Assembly (NCBI GenBank): GCA_004124535.1
Contig: SCKQ01000004.1
Location: forward strand, 1-64,000
Reading direction: 5' to 3'
From: Fidelibacterota bacterium
Lineage (GTDB): Bacteria > Marinisomatota > Marinisomatia > Marinisomatales > TCS55
Length of the DNA: 64,000 bases
The first letter of the stretch is position 1; each line of letters opens with the position of its first letter. The notes under the pieces were generated by a model, which was given only the letters and a program-made list of their open reading frames with translations, was not told the DNA's origin and ran no database searches. Position numbers and translations under genes: made by a program. Shown one piece after another: positions 52,276-63,100 of this stretch.

Positions 52276-54063
52276 ATGAGCAGAGAAACTTTAGAACTAA
52301 ATACAGGCGGGCAATTTCTCGTGCAACCCATTGGCTCCCACCCTGTCTTCAGTAGAGAATCCTTCACTGAGGAACACCGGGAAATCGAAAAAATGGTCAT
52401 TGATTTCGCCAAAGAACGCATTTATCCCAATGTATTGAATATTGACAAGTTCAATAAGGAACTGACCCTCAGATTAATGAAAGAGATCGGTGAACTCGGG
52501 CTTTTGGGTGCAGATATTCCAGAAGAATACGGTGGTATGAACCTGGATAAAATAACCTCTGCCATTGTAATGGAAGGATTATGCCGGGGCGGTTCAGCCT
52601 CTTTTGGAGTAACCTCCAGTGTACAAACATCCATCGGCAGCATGGGTATTGTCTGGTTCGGTACCAAAGAACAAAAAGAAAAATTTCTTCCGGATCTGGT
52701 TACTGGCGAAAAAATAGCTTCCTATGCCCTGACCGAACCATCAGCAGGCTCCGATGCCACATCAGGAAAAACAACTGCCATACTCTCGGAAGATGGGAAA
52801 TATTATATTTTAAATGGTGAAAAGATTTTTATTACGAATGGCGGCTGGTCAGATGTATTCACCGTATTGGTGCAGGTGGATGGTGACAAATTCTCCGGTA
52901 TACTTGTAGAAAAAGGAACAGAAGGATTTGAGATCGGCGCTGAAGAAAAGAAAATGGGTATGAAGGGTTCTTCCACCACTTCACTCAAATTCACAGATTG
53001 CAAAGTACCAGTTGAAAATCTTTTGTATGAGGTTGGTAAAGGTACTGATATTGCCTTTAACGCCTTGAATATCGGCCGCTATAAATTGGCAGCATCCTGT
53101 TTAGGCGGAGCAAAGACATGCATCGAAGAAACAATCAAATATATTAACGAGCGCCGGCAATTCGGACAAGCGATCGCCAATTTTGATGCCATTAGGGGTA
53201 AAGTCGCTGATATGACTATTCGTACCTACTGTTGTGACAGCATGACCTATCGGACCATTGGTCTAATCCAAAATGCTATCGATGAATTGGATCCCGCCGC
53301 TGAAGACTATTATATCCAAATGGGCAAGGCTATGGAAAAATACGCTATAGAAGCGTCCATGGCCAAAATCTACGGCAGCGATACCAGTGATGAGATCATT
53401 GATACTGGATTGCAATGTTTCGGCGGTTACGGCTTTATTGAAGAATACCCTATGGCCATGGCCTATCGCGATGACCGTATCAATAGCATTTGGGAAGGAA
53501 CCAACGAGATCAATCGCATGATCATTACTGGGTTCTTGATGAAAAAAGCGCTCATGGATGAATTAGATGTTCGCGCTGCCTTGGATGGTCTAGACGATTT
53601 CTTGAATGACCCAGAAAATTCTTTTGCTCTGAACAGTTTACAGGACGAAGCCAGAGCCATAGAAGCTGGCAAACGACTAGCACTGCTCATATTCAATGAA
53701 GCTATTTGTGAATTTGGCCAGGACTTAAAACACCTGCAGCAACTGGGAGATCTGTTAGCTGATGCGTTTACTCTTTTGTATGCCGGGGAAGCAACAATAT
53801 GCAGGGTCAACAATGCCACAGCAGGAAACGGGCAATCGCTGATACCACCCATGATCGCCCAAGTAAATACCATTGAAGCCTGTCAGGAGATAATAACAAA
53901 ATTACAAACTGCAATACGGTATTTATTTCCATCTGGAGCTGCAGTTGATCTGGTTGAAAAAATTAAAAAATTAGAATCCGCCATGAATCTTGATACTGAT
54001 ACGATTTCTTTGAAACAGGAGATTGCTCATTTCATGGTTAAACAAACTTCATACCCTTTTTAG
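52276..54063 (+). CDS. Acyl-CoA dehydrogenase
   Basis: 595 residues, a flavin-dependent acyl-CoA dehydrogenase with a C-terminal extension beyond the common 380-residue core. FAD and substrate blocks are YALTEPSAGSDATSGKTTA, FITNGGWSDVFTVL and GCFGGYG-like CFGGYGFIEEYPMA. The catalytic base is the Glu in IWEGTNEINRMII. It introduces the trans-2 double bond in fatty acyl-CoA. It lies 8 nt after the TetR gene and 9 nt before the thiolase gene. Electrons would go to ETF, which is not encoded here. Confidence 0.92.
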   Translation: MSRETLELNTGGQFLVQPIGSHPVFSRESFTEEHREIEKMVIDFAKERIYPNVLNIDKFNKELTLRLMKEIGELGLLGADIPEEYGGMNLDKITSAIVMEGLCRGGSASFGVTSSVQTSIGSMGIVWFGTKEQKEKFLPDLVTGEKIASYALTEPSAGSDATSGKTTAILSEDGKYYILNGEKIFITNGGWSDVFTVLVQVDGDKFSGILVEKGTEGFEIGAEEKKMGMKGSSTTSLKFTDCKVPVENLLYEVGKGTDIAFNALNIGRYKLAASCLGGAKTCIEETIKYINERRQFGQAIANFDAIRGKVADMTIRTYCCDSMTYRTIGLIQNAIDELDPAAEDYYIQMGKAMEKYAIEASMAKIYGSDTSDEIIDTGLQCFGGYGFIEEYPMAMAYRDDRINSIWEGTNEINRMIITGFLMKKALMDELDVRAALDGLDDFLNDPENSFALNSLQDEARAIEAGKRLALLIFNEAICEFGQDLKHLQQLGDLLADAFTLLYAGEATICRVNNATAGNGQSLIPPMIAQVNTIEACQEIITKLQTAIRYLFPSGAAVDLVEKIKKLESAMNLDTDTISLKQEIAHFMVKQTSYPF

Positions 54064-54072
54064 GAGATTATT

Positions 54073-55200
54073 ATGTCTAAATCTGTCATTATTGATGCAG
54101 TCCGTTCGCCTATTGGAGTAAAGAACGGCAGTATGATCGGCATCCGCCCAGATGACCTGACAGCACAGGTCGTACAGGGTTTGCTTGATCGCAACCAGGA
54201 AATTGCGTTTGAACAAATCGAAGATCTTTCATTGGGCTGTGCCTTTCCGGAAGGCCCCCAAGGCATGCTCATGGGCCGCGGTGTGGTGGTTCTGGCTGGA
54301 TTACCTCACACTACAACTGCCAATACAGTGAATCGCTTTTGCGGATCCAGTATGGATGCACTGCATCAGATCAGCACACGCATTGAATGCGGTGATATAA
54401 CTGTAGGTATTGCTGCCGGTGTGGAAGATATGTTTTCTATTCCTAATGGTGGATTTGCTCCAGATCTCAATCCTTTACTTGCTGAGCAAGAATATTATAT
54501 CAGCATGGGCGAAACCGCTGAAAATTTGGCAAAGGAAGGAAATATTTCCCGAGAGGATCAGGAAGCGTTCACCATATCCTCCCATGAAAAAGCATTAAAG
54601 GCAGCAACAGCTGGTAAGTTTGACAATGAATTGATCCCAATCGACTTCTATGGGGAATTGACCATTGAAAAAGATGAAGGTCCCCGAGAACCTGATGCTG
54701 AAAAAATAAAGAGCCTGCCACCAGCATTTATTGAAAATGGAACTGTTACAGCAGCCACAAGCAGTCCTTTTTCAATAGGCGCTGCAGCTGTATTACTCAC
54801 GTCTGAAGGATTTGCCAAAGAACATAATTTGAATATCCGCGCATCTGTGGTGAGCAGAGCTGTCGCCGGCGTTGAATGGGAACGCATGGGTGTGGGACCC
54901 TTACCTGCTACTGAAAAAGCCCTGGCGAAAGCAGGCTTGAAGCTTGATGATATTGACACCATTGAATTAAATGAGGCATTTGCTGCTCAAGCGCTTTTTG
55001 TTATTCGTGAAGGCGGTTGGGATATGAATAAAATCAACCTGAACGGCGGTGCTGTTGCCTTAGGCCACCCTCTCGGTTCATCCGGAGCACGTATTATTAC
55101 GACACTGATCAATGTGATGGAACAGAATGATACTCATAGGGGCCTGGCCACCATGTGCATTGGAACCGGCCAGGGAATTGCTACAATTATTGAAAGATAA
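54073..55200 (+). CDS. Acetyl-CoA acyltransferase (thiolase)
   Basis: 375 residues of the thiolase superfamily. The acyl-binding Cys is in NRFCGSSMDALHQI. ELNEAFAAQAL and GGAVALGHPLGSSGAR carry the active-site His, and CIGTGQG the second Cys. It cleaves 3-ketoacyl-CoA with CoA in the last beta-oxidation step. AGGAG lies 7 nt before the ATG. Somewhat shorter than the usual 390-400, with a compact loop near residue 130. Placement between acyl-CoA dehydrogenase and the FadB-like gene supports fatty-acid degradation. Confidence 0.92.
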   Translation: MSKSVIIDAVRSPIGVKNGSMIGIRPDDLTAQVVQGLLDRNQEIAFEQIEDLSLGCAFPEGPQGMLMGRGVVVLAGLPHTTTANTVNRFCGSSMDALHQISTRIECGDITVGIAAGVEDMFSIPNGGFAPDLNPLLAEQEYYISMGETAENLAKEGNISREDQEAFTISSHEKALKAATAGKFDNELIPIDFYGELTIEKDEGPREPDAEKIKSLPPAFIENGTVTAATSSPFSIGAAAVLLTSEGFAKEHNLNIRASVVSRAVAGVEWERMGVGPLPATEKALAKAGLKLDDIDTIELNEAFAAQALFVIREGGWDMNKINLNGGAVALGHPLGSSGARIITTLINVMEQNDTHRGLATMCIGTGQGIATIIER

Positions 55201-55206
55201 ATTGTT

Positions 55207-55854
55207 ATGAAAATCAAAGAACCATTCAGCGCTATATCCCATGCAGTCGGTGCAGTTTTTGCAATCCTGGCTTTGATCCTGTTGATTTACGAATCTTTCG
55301 ATCCCATCAAGCCCTGGCATATTGCTTCATTTTCTGTTTTCGGCTCCGGGATGTTCCTCTTATACACAGCCAGCGCTATATACCACTGGCTCCCGGTATC
55401 ACCGAAATATGTAGAAAAGCTGCGGACTTTAGACCATGCTATGATCCATGTCCTGATCGCTGCAACGTATACACCCGTATGCCTGATTCCTTTACGGGGA
55501 GTTTGGGGCTGGAGCTTGTTCGGTGTTATCTGGGGGCTGACTATATTTGGAATCCTGCTTAAAATTTTCTGGAAAAATCTCCCCAATTGGTTTTCACTTA
55601 CATTTTATATTTTTATGGGCTGGCTTTCTGTGATTGCCATTTGGCCTATGATACAGATTTTGCAAGTGGGTGCTCTGGTCTGGATTTTTGTGGGCGGATT
55701 TTTCTATACGGTTGGTGCCATTATACATGGAATCAATAAACCGAATCCGATTCCCAATGTTTTTGGCGCACACGATATATTTCACGTATGTGTTTTGCTG
55801 GGCAGTTTTGCCCACTTCATGTGCATGTATAATTACATTACACTATTTGATTAA
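55207..55854 (+). CDS. HlyIII/PAQR-family membrane protein
   Basis: 215 residues with seven membrane segments. It carries the conserved residues of the hemolysin III/PAQR superfamily: AVGAVFAILAL, SAIYHWLPVSP, LDHAMIHVLIAATYTP and the final HDIFHVCVLLGSFAHF with metal-binding His. Related eukaryotic adiponectin receptors are ceramidases, and bacterial members affect membrane lipid homeostasis. It sits 6 nt after thiolase and 14 nt before the FadB-like gene, so it is a full member of the operon. A lipid-linked role (acyl release or sensing) fits but is not proved. Confidence 0.88.
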   Translation: MKIKEPFSAISHAVGAVFAILALILLIYESFDPIKPWHIASFSVFGSGMFLLYTASAIYHWLPVSPKYVEKLRTLDHAMIHVLIAATYTPVCLIPLRGVWGWSLFGVIWGLTIFGILLKIFWKNLPNWFSLTFYIFMGWLSVIAIWPMIQILQVGALVWIFVGGFFYTVGAIIHGINKPNPIPNVFGAHDIFHVCVLLGSFAHFMCMYNYITLFD

Positions 55855-55868
55855 TTAACGGGGAATTC

Positions 55869-58211
55869 ATGTCGCAAAAAATTGAAAAAGCTGCCGTATT
55901 TGGTGCCGGTGTCATGGGCGCACAGATCGCCGGACACCTGGCCAATGCCGGAATCCACTGCCTATTATACGATATCAATCAAGAGTTAGCTGAAAAAGGT
56001 TTGGAAACATTAACGACCCTAAAACCTGCTCCGCTGTTTGATAAGAAAAATACAAAGTTGATTACGCCTTGCAATTATGATGAACACCTGGAAAAACTCC
56101 AGGAAGCGGATTGGGTTTTGGAAGCAGTTGCAGAAAAGATAGAGATCAAGCATAAAGTATATGAGAATATTATACCCCATTTAAAACCGACAGCAATCCT
56201 AACCTCAAATACATCCGGTATTCCCTTAGCTGATCTAATCCAAGTAATGCCTGATGAACTGCAAAGCAGGTTCATGATCACGCATTTTTTTAACCCGCCT
56301 CGCTATATGTATTTACTTGAACTAGTGAAGGGTAAACACACTTCAGATGATGTATATCAAGCCATGGCTGATTTTGGTGAGGACGTTTTGGGGAAAGGGA
56401 TCGTCCATGCCAAGGATACACCGAACTTTATCGGCAACCGTATTGGTGTTTTCAGTATGTCGGTTACATTCCATACAGCTATTCAGCAGGGACTCACCGT
56501 TGAGGAAGTAGATAAATTAACTGGAACCATTGTGGGCCGGCCCAAAAGCGCTACGTTCCGTACAGCTGATGTTGTGGGCTTGGATACAATGGTGAATGTA
56601 TCCAAAACGACTTATGAGAAAGTAGTGGATGATGACGAACGGGAAATGTTTGCTATTCCAGACATTCTGCAAAAGCTCGTGGATGATGGCCGGCTCGGCC
56701 AGAAGACAAAAGCCGGTTTCTACAAAAAAACGGAAGACGGCATTCTTTCAGTGGATATGAAAACTGGAGAATATTCTCCACAGAAAAAAGTTCGGTTTGA
56801 TGGTTTCAGGTTAGCAAAGGATCACACATCCACTGCTGGAAAAATCAAAGCGCTGGCAACCAGCGATGATAAAGCAGGGAAATTTTTCTGGGAAACCATG
56901 GCTCGTGGTCTTATTTACAGCGCCAATCGAATACCGGAAATCAGTGATGATATTGTAAATATTGATAACGCCATCAAATGGGGTTTCGGCTGGGAGCTGG
57001 GCCCTTTTGAATCCTGGGATGCTATTGGTGTCCAGGCTTCTGTTGACCGCATGCAGTCTGAAGGACGAAAAGTTCCCCAGTGGGTTTTAGATATGCTGGC
57101 TGCCGGACGTGATGCATTCTATAAAACCGAAAATGGCGTCAAAACATATTATGATGTTATATCCGGTGCAGCTAAACCGGTGACATCCAGTAAAAAGGAG
57201 ATCAATCTAAACTTGCAAAAATCAGCGGGAAATCTTGTCCACCGCGATTGGAGTGCCAGCCTGGTTGACCTGGGCGATGGTGTTTTGAATGTTGAATTTC
57301 ATTCTGTGTTACAACCCACCCTTAATCCCATCGATGGTTCACTGATCGATACAATTAACAAAGGTCTTGATCTGGTAGAAAACGGTGATTACAGCGGTAT
57401 GGTCATTGGCCACCAGGGTCAGAATTTTTCCGCTGGTGCAAACCTGGCATTAATATTGGAAGCATGCGAAACCGAGAACTGGGATGCCATGGAATTGGCG
57501 ATTAAAACGATGCAGGATACCACACAGCGGATCCGCTTCAGTAAAAGCCCTGTTGTTGCTGCGCCCTTTGCATTAACATTAGGCGGTGGTGTGGAAATTG
57601 CTGCACCGGCGGCAGCCCGCGTCGCAGCAGCTGAACTGTATATGGGTTTGGTGGAAGCAGGTGTAGGTTTAATCCCGGGCGCCGGTGGTAACCTGCGCAT
57701 TATTCTCAACTTGATGGGCGATAGTTCCAGCCGTGTGGGTGGTTTCCAGAAAGTGCAGAAAGCATTTGAAAACATTGGTTTTGCCAAAGTTTCATTCAGT
57801 GCTGACATGGCCCGAGATATGGGTTATTTACTCGAAACAGATGATATCATCATGAACAAGGCACACCTTATTACAAAGGCAAAACAAAAAGTATTGGATC
57901 TAGCTAATGGATACGAACCTCCGGTATACCGGGATGATCTCAAGCTGCCCGGTGCCGGTGGACGTATAGCCATGCACATGGCTCTCAAAGGATTCAAGAT
58001 CCAAGGTAAAATATCAGAACATGACGAAAAGATCGGCCAGAAATTAGCATTTGTCTTAACTGGCGGAGATAAAGCTGGGCTGACCAAAACAGTTGATGAA
58101 CAATATCTGTTGGATATCGAGCGTGAGGCTTTTGTGTCCCTCGCAGGTGAATCCTTAACCCAAGATCGTATACGGTTTATGTTAAAGAAAGGGAAACCGC
58201 TGCGTAATTAA
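55869..58211 (+). CDS. 3-Hydroxyacyl-CoA dehydrogenase/enoyl-CoA hydratase
   Basis: 780 residues in the order dehydrogenase then hydratase, as in FadN rather than E. coli FadB. The NAD-binding fold opens with GAGVMGAQIAGHLANAG. The dehydrogenase His/Glu region lies around MITHFFNPPRYMYLLELV. The crotonase domain (about 455-700) has QNFSAGANL for the oxyanion hole and catalytic glutamates in GGGVEIAAPA and LVEAGVGLIPGAGGN. It performs the second and third beta-oxidation steps. It ends the operon. Length matches the family. Confidence 0.93.
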   Translation: MSQKIEKAAVFGAGVMGAQIAGHLANAGIHCLLYDINQELAEKGLETLTTLKPAPLFDKKNTKLITPCNYDEHLEKLQEADWVLEAVAEKIEIKHKVYENIIPHLKPTAILTSNTSGIPLADLIQVMPDELQSRFMITHFFNPPRYMYLLELVKGKHTSDDVYQAMADFGEDVLGKGIVHAKDTPNFIGNRIGVFSMSVTFHTAIQQGLTVEEVDKLTGTIVGRPKSATFRTADVVGLDTMVNVSKTTYEKVVDDDEREMFAIPDILQKLVDDGRLGQKTKAGFYKKTEDGILSVDMKTGEYSPQKKVRFDGFRLAKDHTSTAGKIKALATSDDKAGKFFWETMARGLIYSANRIPEISDDIVNIDNAIKWGFGWELGPFESWDAIGVQASVDRMQSEGRKVPQWVLDMLAAGRDAFYKTENGVKTYYDVISGAAKPVTSSKKEINLNLQKSAGNLVHRDWSASLVDLGDGVLNVEFHSVLQPTLNPIDGSLIDTINKGLDLVENGDYSGMVIGHQGQNFSAGANLALILEACETENWDAMELAIKTMQDTTQRIRFSKSPVVAAPFALTLGGGVEIAAPAAARVAAAELYMGLVEAGVGLIPGAGGNLRIILNLMGDSSSRVGGFQKVQKAFENIGFAKVSFSADMARDMGYLLETDDIIMNKAHLITKAKQKVLDLANGYEPPVYRDDLKLPGAGGRIAMHMALKGFKIQGKISEHDEKIGQKLAFVLTGGDKAGLTKTVDEQYLLDIEREAFVSLAGESLTQDRIRFMLKKGKPLRN

Positions 58212-58287
58212 TAGATATGTTTACAATTTGTTAACTGTATAAAATACATTTTCATATTTAACTTTATGTTCTGATTCCTTACGGATA

Positions 58288-59439
58288 ATGGACTCAAAAA
58301 CAGCGAGCACAAGCAACCCGCCTCACGGCGAAACCATCCTAAAAACGATAGCTATTTTTGCTATCCTATACTTATTCCTGGTTAGCATCGGCATGATTGG
58401 CAGCGCCTTTAAAGGTATGGGTAAAGAATTTGCAGTACAGCTGATCCAAAGCAACGCCGGCCCGCTCATTGGCCTTTTTATCGGTATTCTCGCCACAAGT
58501 ATAATTCAAAGCTCTTCAACGACAACATCATTGGTTGTGGGTATGGTTGCCGCTGGAACGTTTGGCGATGATTTTCGCATTGCTGTGGCCGCCGCTGTCC
58601 CTTATATCATGGGTGCCAATATTGGTACAAGTATTACCAACTTAATTGTATCACTGGGGTATATCGTTAACAAAAACGAATTTCGCCGGGCTTTTTCTGC
58701 TTCAATTGTTCATGATTTTTTTAATGTTATGTCTGTATTAATCCTCTTCCCAATGGAAATGGCATTTGGCTTGATCAGCAAAAGCGCAAGCTGGTTAGCA
58801 GAACTTTTAGTTGGGTCAGAATCTTTTTCGTTCAATAGCCCCATCAAATTAATCACTGATCCAGCAGTCGCCTGGGTGAAAGAACTTTTCAAACAACAGG
58901 AAATCATTAATTATAACTGGCTATTATTAATCGTCGCTTTTTTATTATTATTCCTTTCCTTACGTTATTTAAGCAAATTGATACGTAGCCTTGTCATACA
59001 TAAACTGGAAGCATTTTTTGACAGCCACATTTTCAAAACAGCTGGACGTGCCATGTTATTCGGTGTATTTATAACGATTCTCGTGCAGAGCAGCTCAATT
59101 ACAACTTCCCTAGTCGTTCCCCTGGCAGGTGCAGGTATTTTACGGCTTGAACAGATTTTCCCCTATACACTTGGTGCAAATATTGGTACTACTATAACTG
59201 CACTTCTGGCCAGTCTAGTCTCCGGCACGATTGCTCCTCTGGCTGTCGCTTTTTCGCACTTGATATTTAATATTTTTGGCATTGCCATCATCTGGCCAAT
59301 TGAAAGAGTTCGAAATATACCTATCATAACAGCAAAGTGGTTTACAGAAATAGCGATACAAAATAAAATTTATCCAATCATCTACATATTGGTTGTGTTT
59401 TTCATCGTTCCATTAACCTTAATTTTCCTCGTGAGGTAA
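58288..59439 (+). CDS. Na/Pi cotransporter family protein
   Basis: 383 residues with about nine membrane segments. The two QSSS repeats of the NptA/SLC34 family are present: QSSSTTTSLVVGMV in the first half and QSSSITTSLVVPLAG in the second, each followed by GANIGT. It should import phosphate with sodium at the inner membrane, or export it, as proposed for some bacterial members. Its PhoU-like partner is encoded 3 nt downstream. The N terminus (about 25 residues) is polar and cytoplasmic. Confidence 0.9.
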   Translation: MDSKTASTSNPPHGETILKTIAIFAILYLFLVSIGMIGSAFKGMGKEFAVQLIQSNAGPLIGLFIGILATSIIQSSSTTTSLVVGMVAAGTFGDDFRIAVAAAVPYIMGANIGTSITNLIVSLGYIVNKNEFRRAFSASIVHDFFNVMSVLILFPMEMAFGLISKSASWLAELLVGSESFSFNSPIKLITDPAVAWVKELFKQQEIINYNWLLLIVAFLLLFLSLRYLSKLIRSLVIHKLEAFFDSHIFKTAGRAMLFGVFITILVQSSSITTSLVVPLAGAGILRLEQIFPYTLGANIGTTITALLASLVSGTIAPLAVAFSHLIFNIFGIAIIWPIERVRNIPIITAKWFTEIAIQNKIYPIIYILVVFFIVPLTLIFLVR

Positions 59440-59442
59440 ACC

Positions 59443-60117
59443 ATGTCACTATTCAAAGACGTTATCAATTTATGGAAAGCAGATGATCTGCTTTCCCAGT
59501 CCTGGGATGAGTCCTATAAAATGCTGAATCTTTCCCATGAAATTTTCCAGCAAGCGCTGATCTATCTGCGAAATGGAGAAAATATTGACACATTGAAAGC
59601 ATTGAAAAAGCGCGATAAGGAAATCAATGAATATCAGCGGGATGTTAGGCGCAAAGTATTAACTCATTACGCAGTGGAACAGGACACATCCAATATGGCA
59701 GACGGGCTTATACTAATAAATATGGTGGTGGATATTGAACGGATTGGTGATTACTGCAAGAATATCCTAGATTTAGCCATCAACCATGATCAATCAATAA
59801 AATCTTCCGAAATATCAGAAGATTTAGCCATGATCGAAGAAGAAGCAAAAAGTCGTTTTGAAAAAACAATACAGGCAATTCAAGCTCAAGATGTTGAAAT
59901 TGCGAAATCGCTCATGGAGGGATATAAAGAACAAATGACCGGTAAATCAGATGCAATCGTAAACGGTATTCTTAAAGATGAACTCCATTTTGGCAGTGAA
60001 GCACGAACAGCTTCAATTGCCCTCTATGCCCGTTATTTGAAGCGCATTGGTGCTCATCTAAAAAATATTACTACAACCCTGGTGAATCCCTTTGATGCAA
60101 TTGGATATAAAGAATAA
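59443..60117 (+). CDS. PhoU-like regulator of the Na/Pi transporter
   Basis: 224 residues, all helical, with PhoU-like repeats (DVRRKVLTHYAVEQD, VDIERIGDYCKNILDLAINH and ARYLKRIGAHLKNITTTLVNP). The E/DxxRIGD-type and KRIGAHLKN motifs match PhoU/DUF47 proteins that bind metal clusters and modulate phosphate transporters. It lies 3 nt after the transporter gene and is followed by a strong terminator. The role is inferred from family and pairing. Confidence 0.88.
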   Translation: MSLFKDVINLWKADDLLSQSWDESYKMLNLSHEIFQQALIYLRNGENIDTLKALKKRDKEINEYQRDVRRKVLTHYAVEQDTSNMADGLILINMVVDIERIGDYCKNILDLAINHDQSIKSSEISEDLAMIEEEAKSRFEKTIQAIQAQDVEIAKSLMEGYKEQMTGKSDAIVNGILKDELHFGSEARTASIALYARYLKRIGAHLKNITTTLVNPFDAIGYKE

Positions 60118-60136
60118 CATTTAATCGAGTCCAAAT

Positions 60137-60168
60137 AAAAAAGGCCGCTCAACGAGCGGCCTTTTTTA
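60137..60168. terminator. Strong bidirectional intrinsic terminator
   Basis: GGCCGCTC (60143-60150) and GAGCGGCC (60154-60161) form a perfect 8-bp GC-rich stem with an AAC loop. It is flanked by AAAAAA and TTTTTT, so it works on both strands. It separates the convergent PhoU-like gene and the TonB-dependent receptor gene. Confidence 0.9.
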
Positions 60169-60187
60169 TAGTTAACAATAACAGATC

Positions 60188-63100
60188 TTATAGTGAAATC
60201 CTTAATCCCAGCTGCATTCTCCAGCGGGAAAATTCACCGAAATCATCCGAGAATGTCTCTGTTGCACCATTGAAGCTGAAAACAGGTTCACCATCGTCAG
60301 TCCAACTATCCAGTGTCAGGGGAGATGTAGCAGAGGCATTTGCGATCTTGCGGACACCCATGCTGGAGCTGATTAGATTTCCAACATTCATGATATCCAG
60401 GCTCACTTCTACTTTACGCCCAACGACTTCGAATTCATTATTGATACGCAGGTCAATATTGCTGAACCACGGATTCAACAAACCATTACGTTCGGCAATC
60501 TTACCCCGGTTCTCACTCAAGTAAGGATCCTGCTTAATAAATGCATCCAAAAGAGCCCAATCAGATGAATTGGTCAGGTTGATATCACTTTCATTTTCTG
60601 GAATGTAAATGAGGTCATTGCCGCCAAATCCATCTCCATTCACATCACCGGAATAAACATGGGAATAGCGATTCCCACCGGAATAAATATAGCGGTTGCC
60701 CTCGCCCATTTCAAAGAACATTCCAAAATTGGTTGCCATGGATTTACTCCATTCGTGGCGATGAGAGGCTGTGACAATGATGCGTTGCTTCATACCGAAT
60801 TGAGACGGAGCTAAACGGGGTTTGTTCGGATCGCCTTGAACAGGTTGACTTGAATAAAGGACCGATGCAATTTCTGTGGATTGCAGGTTATTTTTGGAGT
60901 CTAGATAAGTATAGGCAGCACTCCAGTTGATACCTTTATTCTTACCGCGCAATTGTGCCGTAAGCGTCATACTTGAACCTTCATCAGTATTGTCTATAAC
61001 GTAGACACCAGCACCACCGTCATCATTAAGCTCGAAGTCAGCAGCTAATCCGCCATAATTATCAGGCACCCACGTTGTATAATATGGCCGACCATCAGCC
61101 AGTGTACCTACTGGCTCAACCAAATCTGCATTGCGCATATAAATAGCGTTTTTATCTGAACTTTGAACTAATTCAACCGTGGCCAGCATTCCACCCGGAA
61201 GCGCTTTATCCACTGCCAGGTTTATGGTCTGTACTTGCGGCCATTTAAAATCGGTCACCATTGAATTTAGATCATATGATTGTTGTAAAACTGATGGAAG
61301 TCCTTCATATCCAACACGATCTGTTCCATCATCTGTTTCATGGTCAGGATTGCTACCGTCTCCAGGAATATTTGGATTCGCTCCGGGATTGGAAAAGATA
61401 TTCCCTACCCAAACAAATGGCAGTCTACCTGTAAATACTCCAAATCCACCTCGAACCTGAAGTGAGCGGTCGTCATTAGCCCAGTTAAAACCAACACGTG
61501 GAGATAAGATAGGATCATCACTTGGTAATGCAGCCTGATCAATTGTTTCGGGCTCATCATTTTCATCAAGTAAAGTCAATCCTGTAGAAAATGGATTTTC
61601 AACAGGGCTATTATTGTACTTTGGAATGTCTATTCTTACACCTGCAGTCACATTGAGATTTTTATTCAATGCAAACTCATCCTGAACATAAAAAGACATT
61701 TGCGCAACATCGATTTTTTCTCCTTTATATGGACCTGATCCAACTGCATCATTGAACTTTATGTAATTGCTGTCCGGATGGGTTTGAGTAAAAAAGGTAT
61801 CCAAATCGGGGAATGTTGTTCCACCCAAAATGAATCCAATATCAAATAAGAAGTATGGCAGGAAAAACACACCATGCCGGAAAATGTTAAAAGAGTTAAA
61901 GAATTTAAAACTCTCATAATTAAACCCGGCTGTAATAGCGTGCTGACCCATATAATAGGTCAGGTTATTCGAGACCTGCAGAACATCCTGGTCCAGGATA
62001 TTGTGAATGGAAAATGGTTCATGACCAACTGTTGTATAGGTTGCACCAGCTTCACCAATTTCAACCGTGGGGAAGTCCACACTGAAAGGTACACGATAAT
62101 CCCGAAACTTATTCTTACTGATAAAAAAGCGATTTGCAATTTTACTGCTGAACATACTGTTCAACTCCAATGCATAAGAATCCAGTTTATTATTGATCTC
62201 ATAGCCGGAATTCTTAAAAGGTAAACTTGATGCATTGGGGCCGCGGCCAGTATTGTTATAGCTCAACACGAAACCATGGGGAGGAAGATCCCGAGAAGCA
62301 TCCAGTTTGTTATAGCGTAGTGTCAAGTTATGCTGATCGCTGATATTCCAGTCTAATTTAGCCAAGAATTTTACATTATCAGTATTATGTGTATATCCTT
62401 CCCAGGGACCAGTATCATAGTTATAGACGTCCTTCATACGATTGCTGATCTGCTGCATGACTGAACCTTCAACTCTGGAACTTTTATCAGCATAATAATT
62501 GGTTCCAGGATCATTGCGGTGTTCATTCTCCATATTAATAAAAAAGAACAATTTGTTAGGAATGATGGGCCCGCTAACCGATATACCGGACTGGCTGAAC
62601 TCCAATGAAGGGTCTGCGACCACTTCAGCATCACCTACTTTATTTCCGACAAAACTTTCGTTCCGCGCATAACTGTATACTGAAACTTGCAGGTCATTGG
62701 TTCCGCTTTTCGTTACCGTATTAATACCGGCACCTGTGAAACCGCCTTCTCTTACGTCAAAAGGTGCGATGGAAACCTGGACCTGTTCCACAGCGTCGTA
62801 AGAAACCGGCTCTGAATTGGTCTGACCCCCGGGAGCCGGATCATCCAGACCAAAGGGGTTGTTAAAATAAGAACCATCGAGTGAAATATTATTGTAAAGC
62901 CAGTTACGTCCACCGAAACTGAAGTTGCCATCACTGCGAGGATCGAGTCGCGTTAGATCTCTTGTACTTCGTTTAATGGATGGCATGGCCGCAACCAGAT
63001 CTGCTCCAATGTATGTAGCTGCTCCTGTACGGCCGCTGTTCATCACATCATCTTGCTCACCTACAACTTCCACGCCAGCCATTTCGATGGCTTCCTGTTG

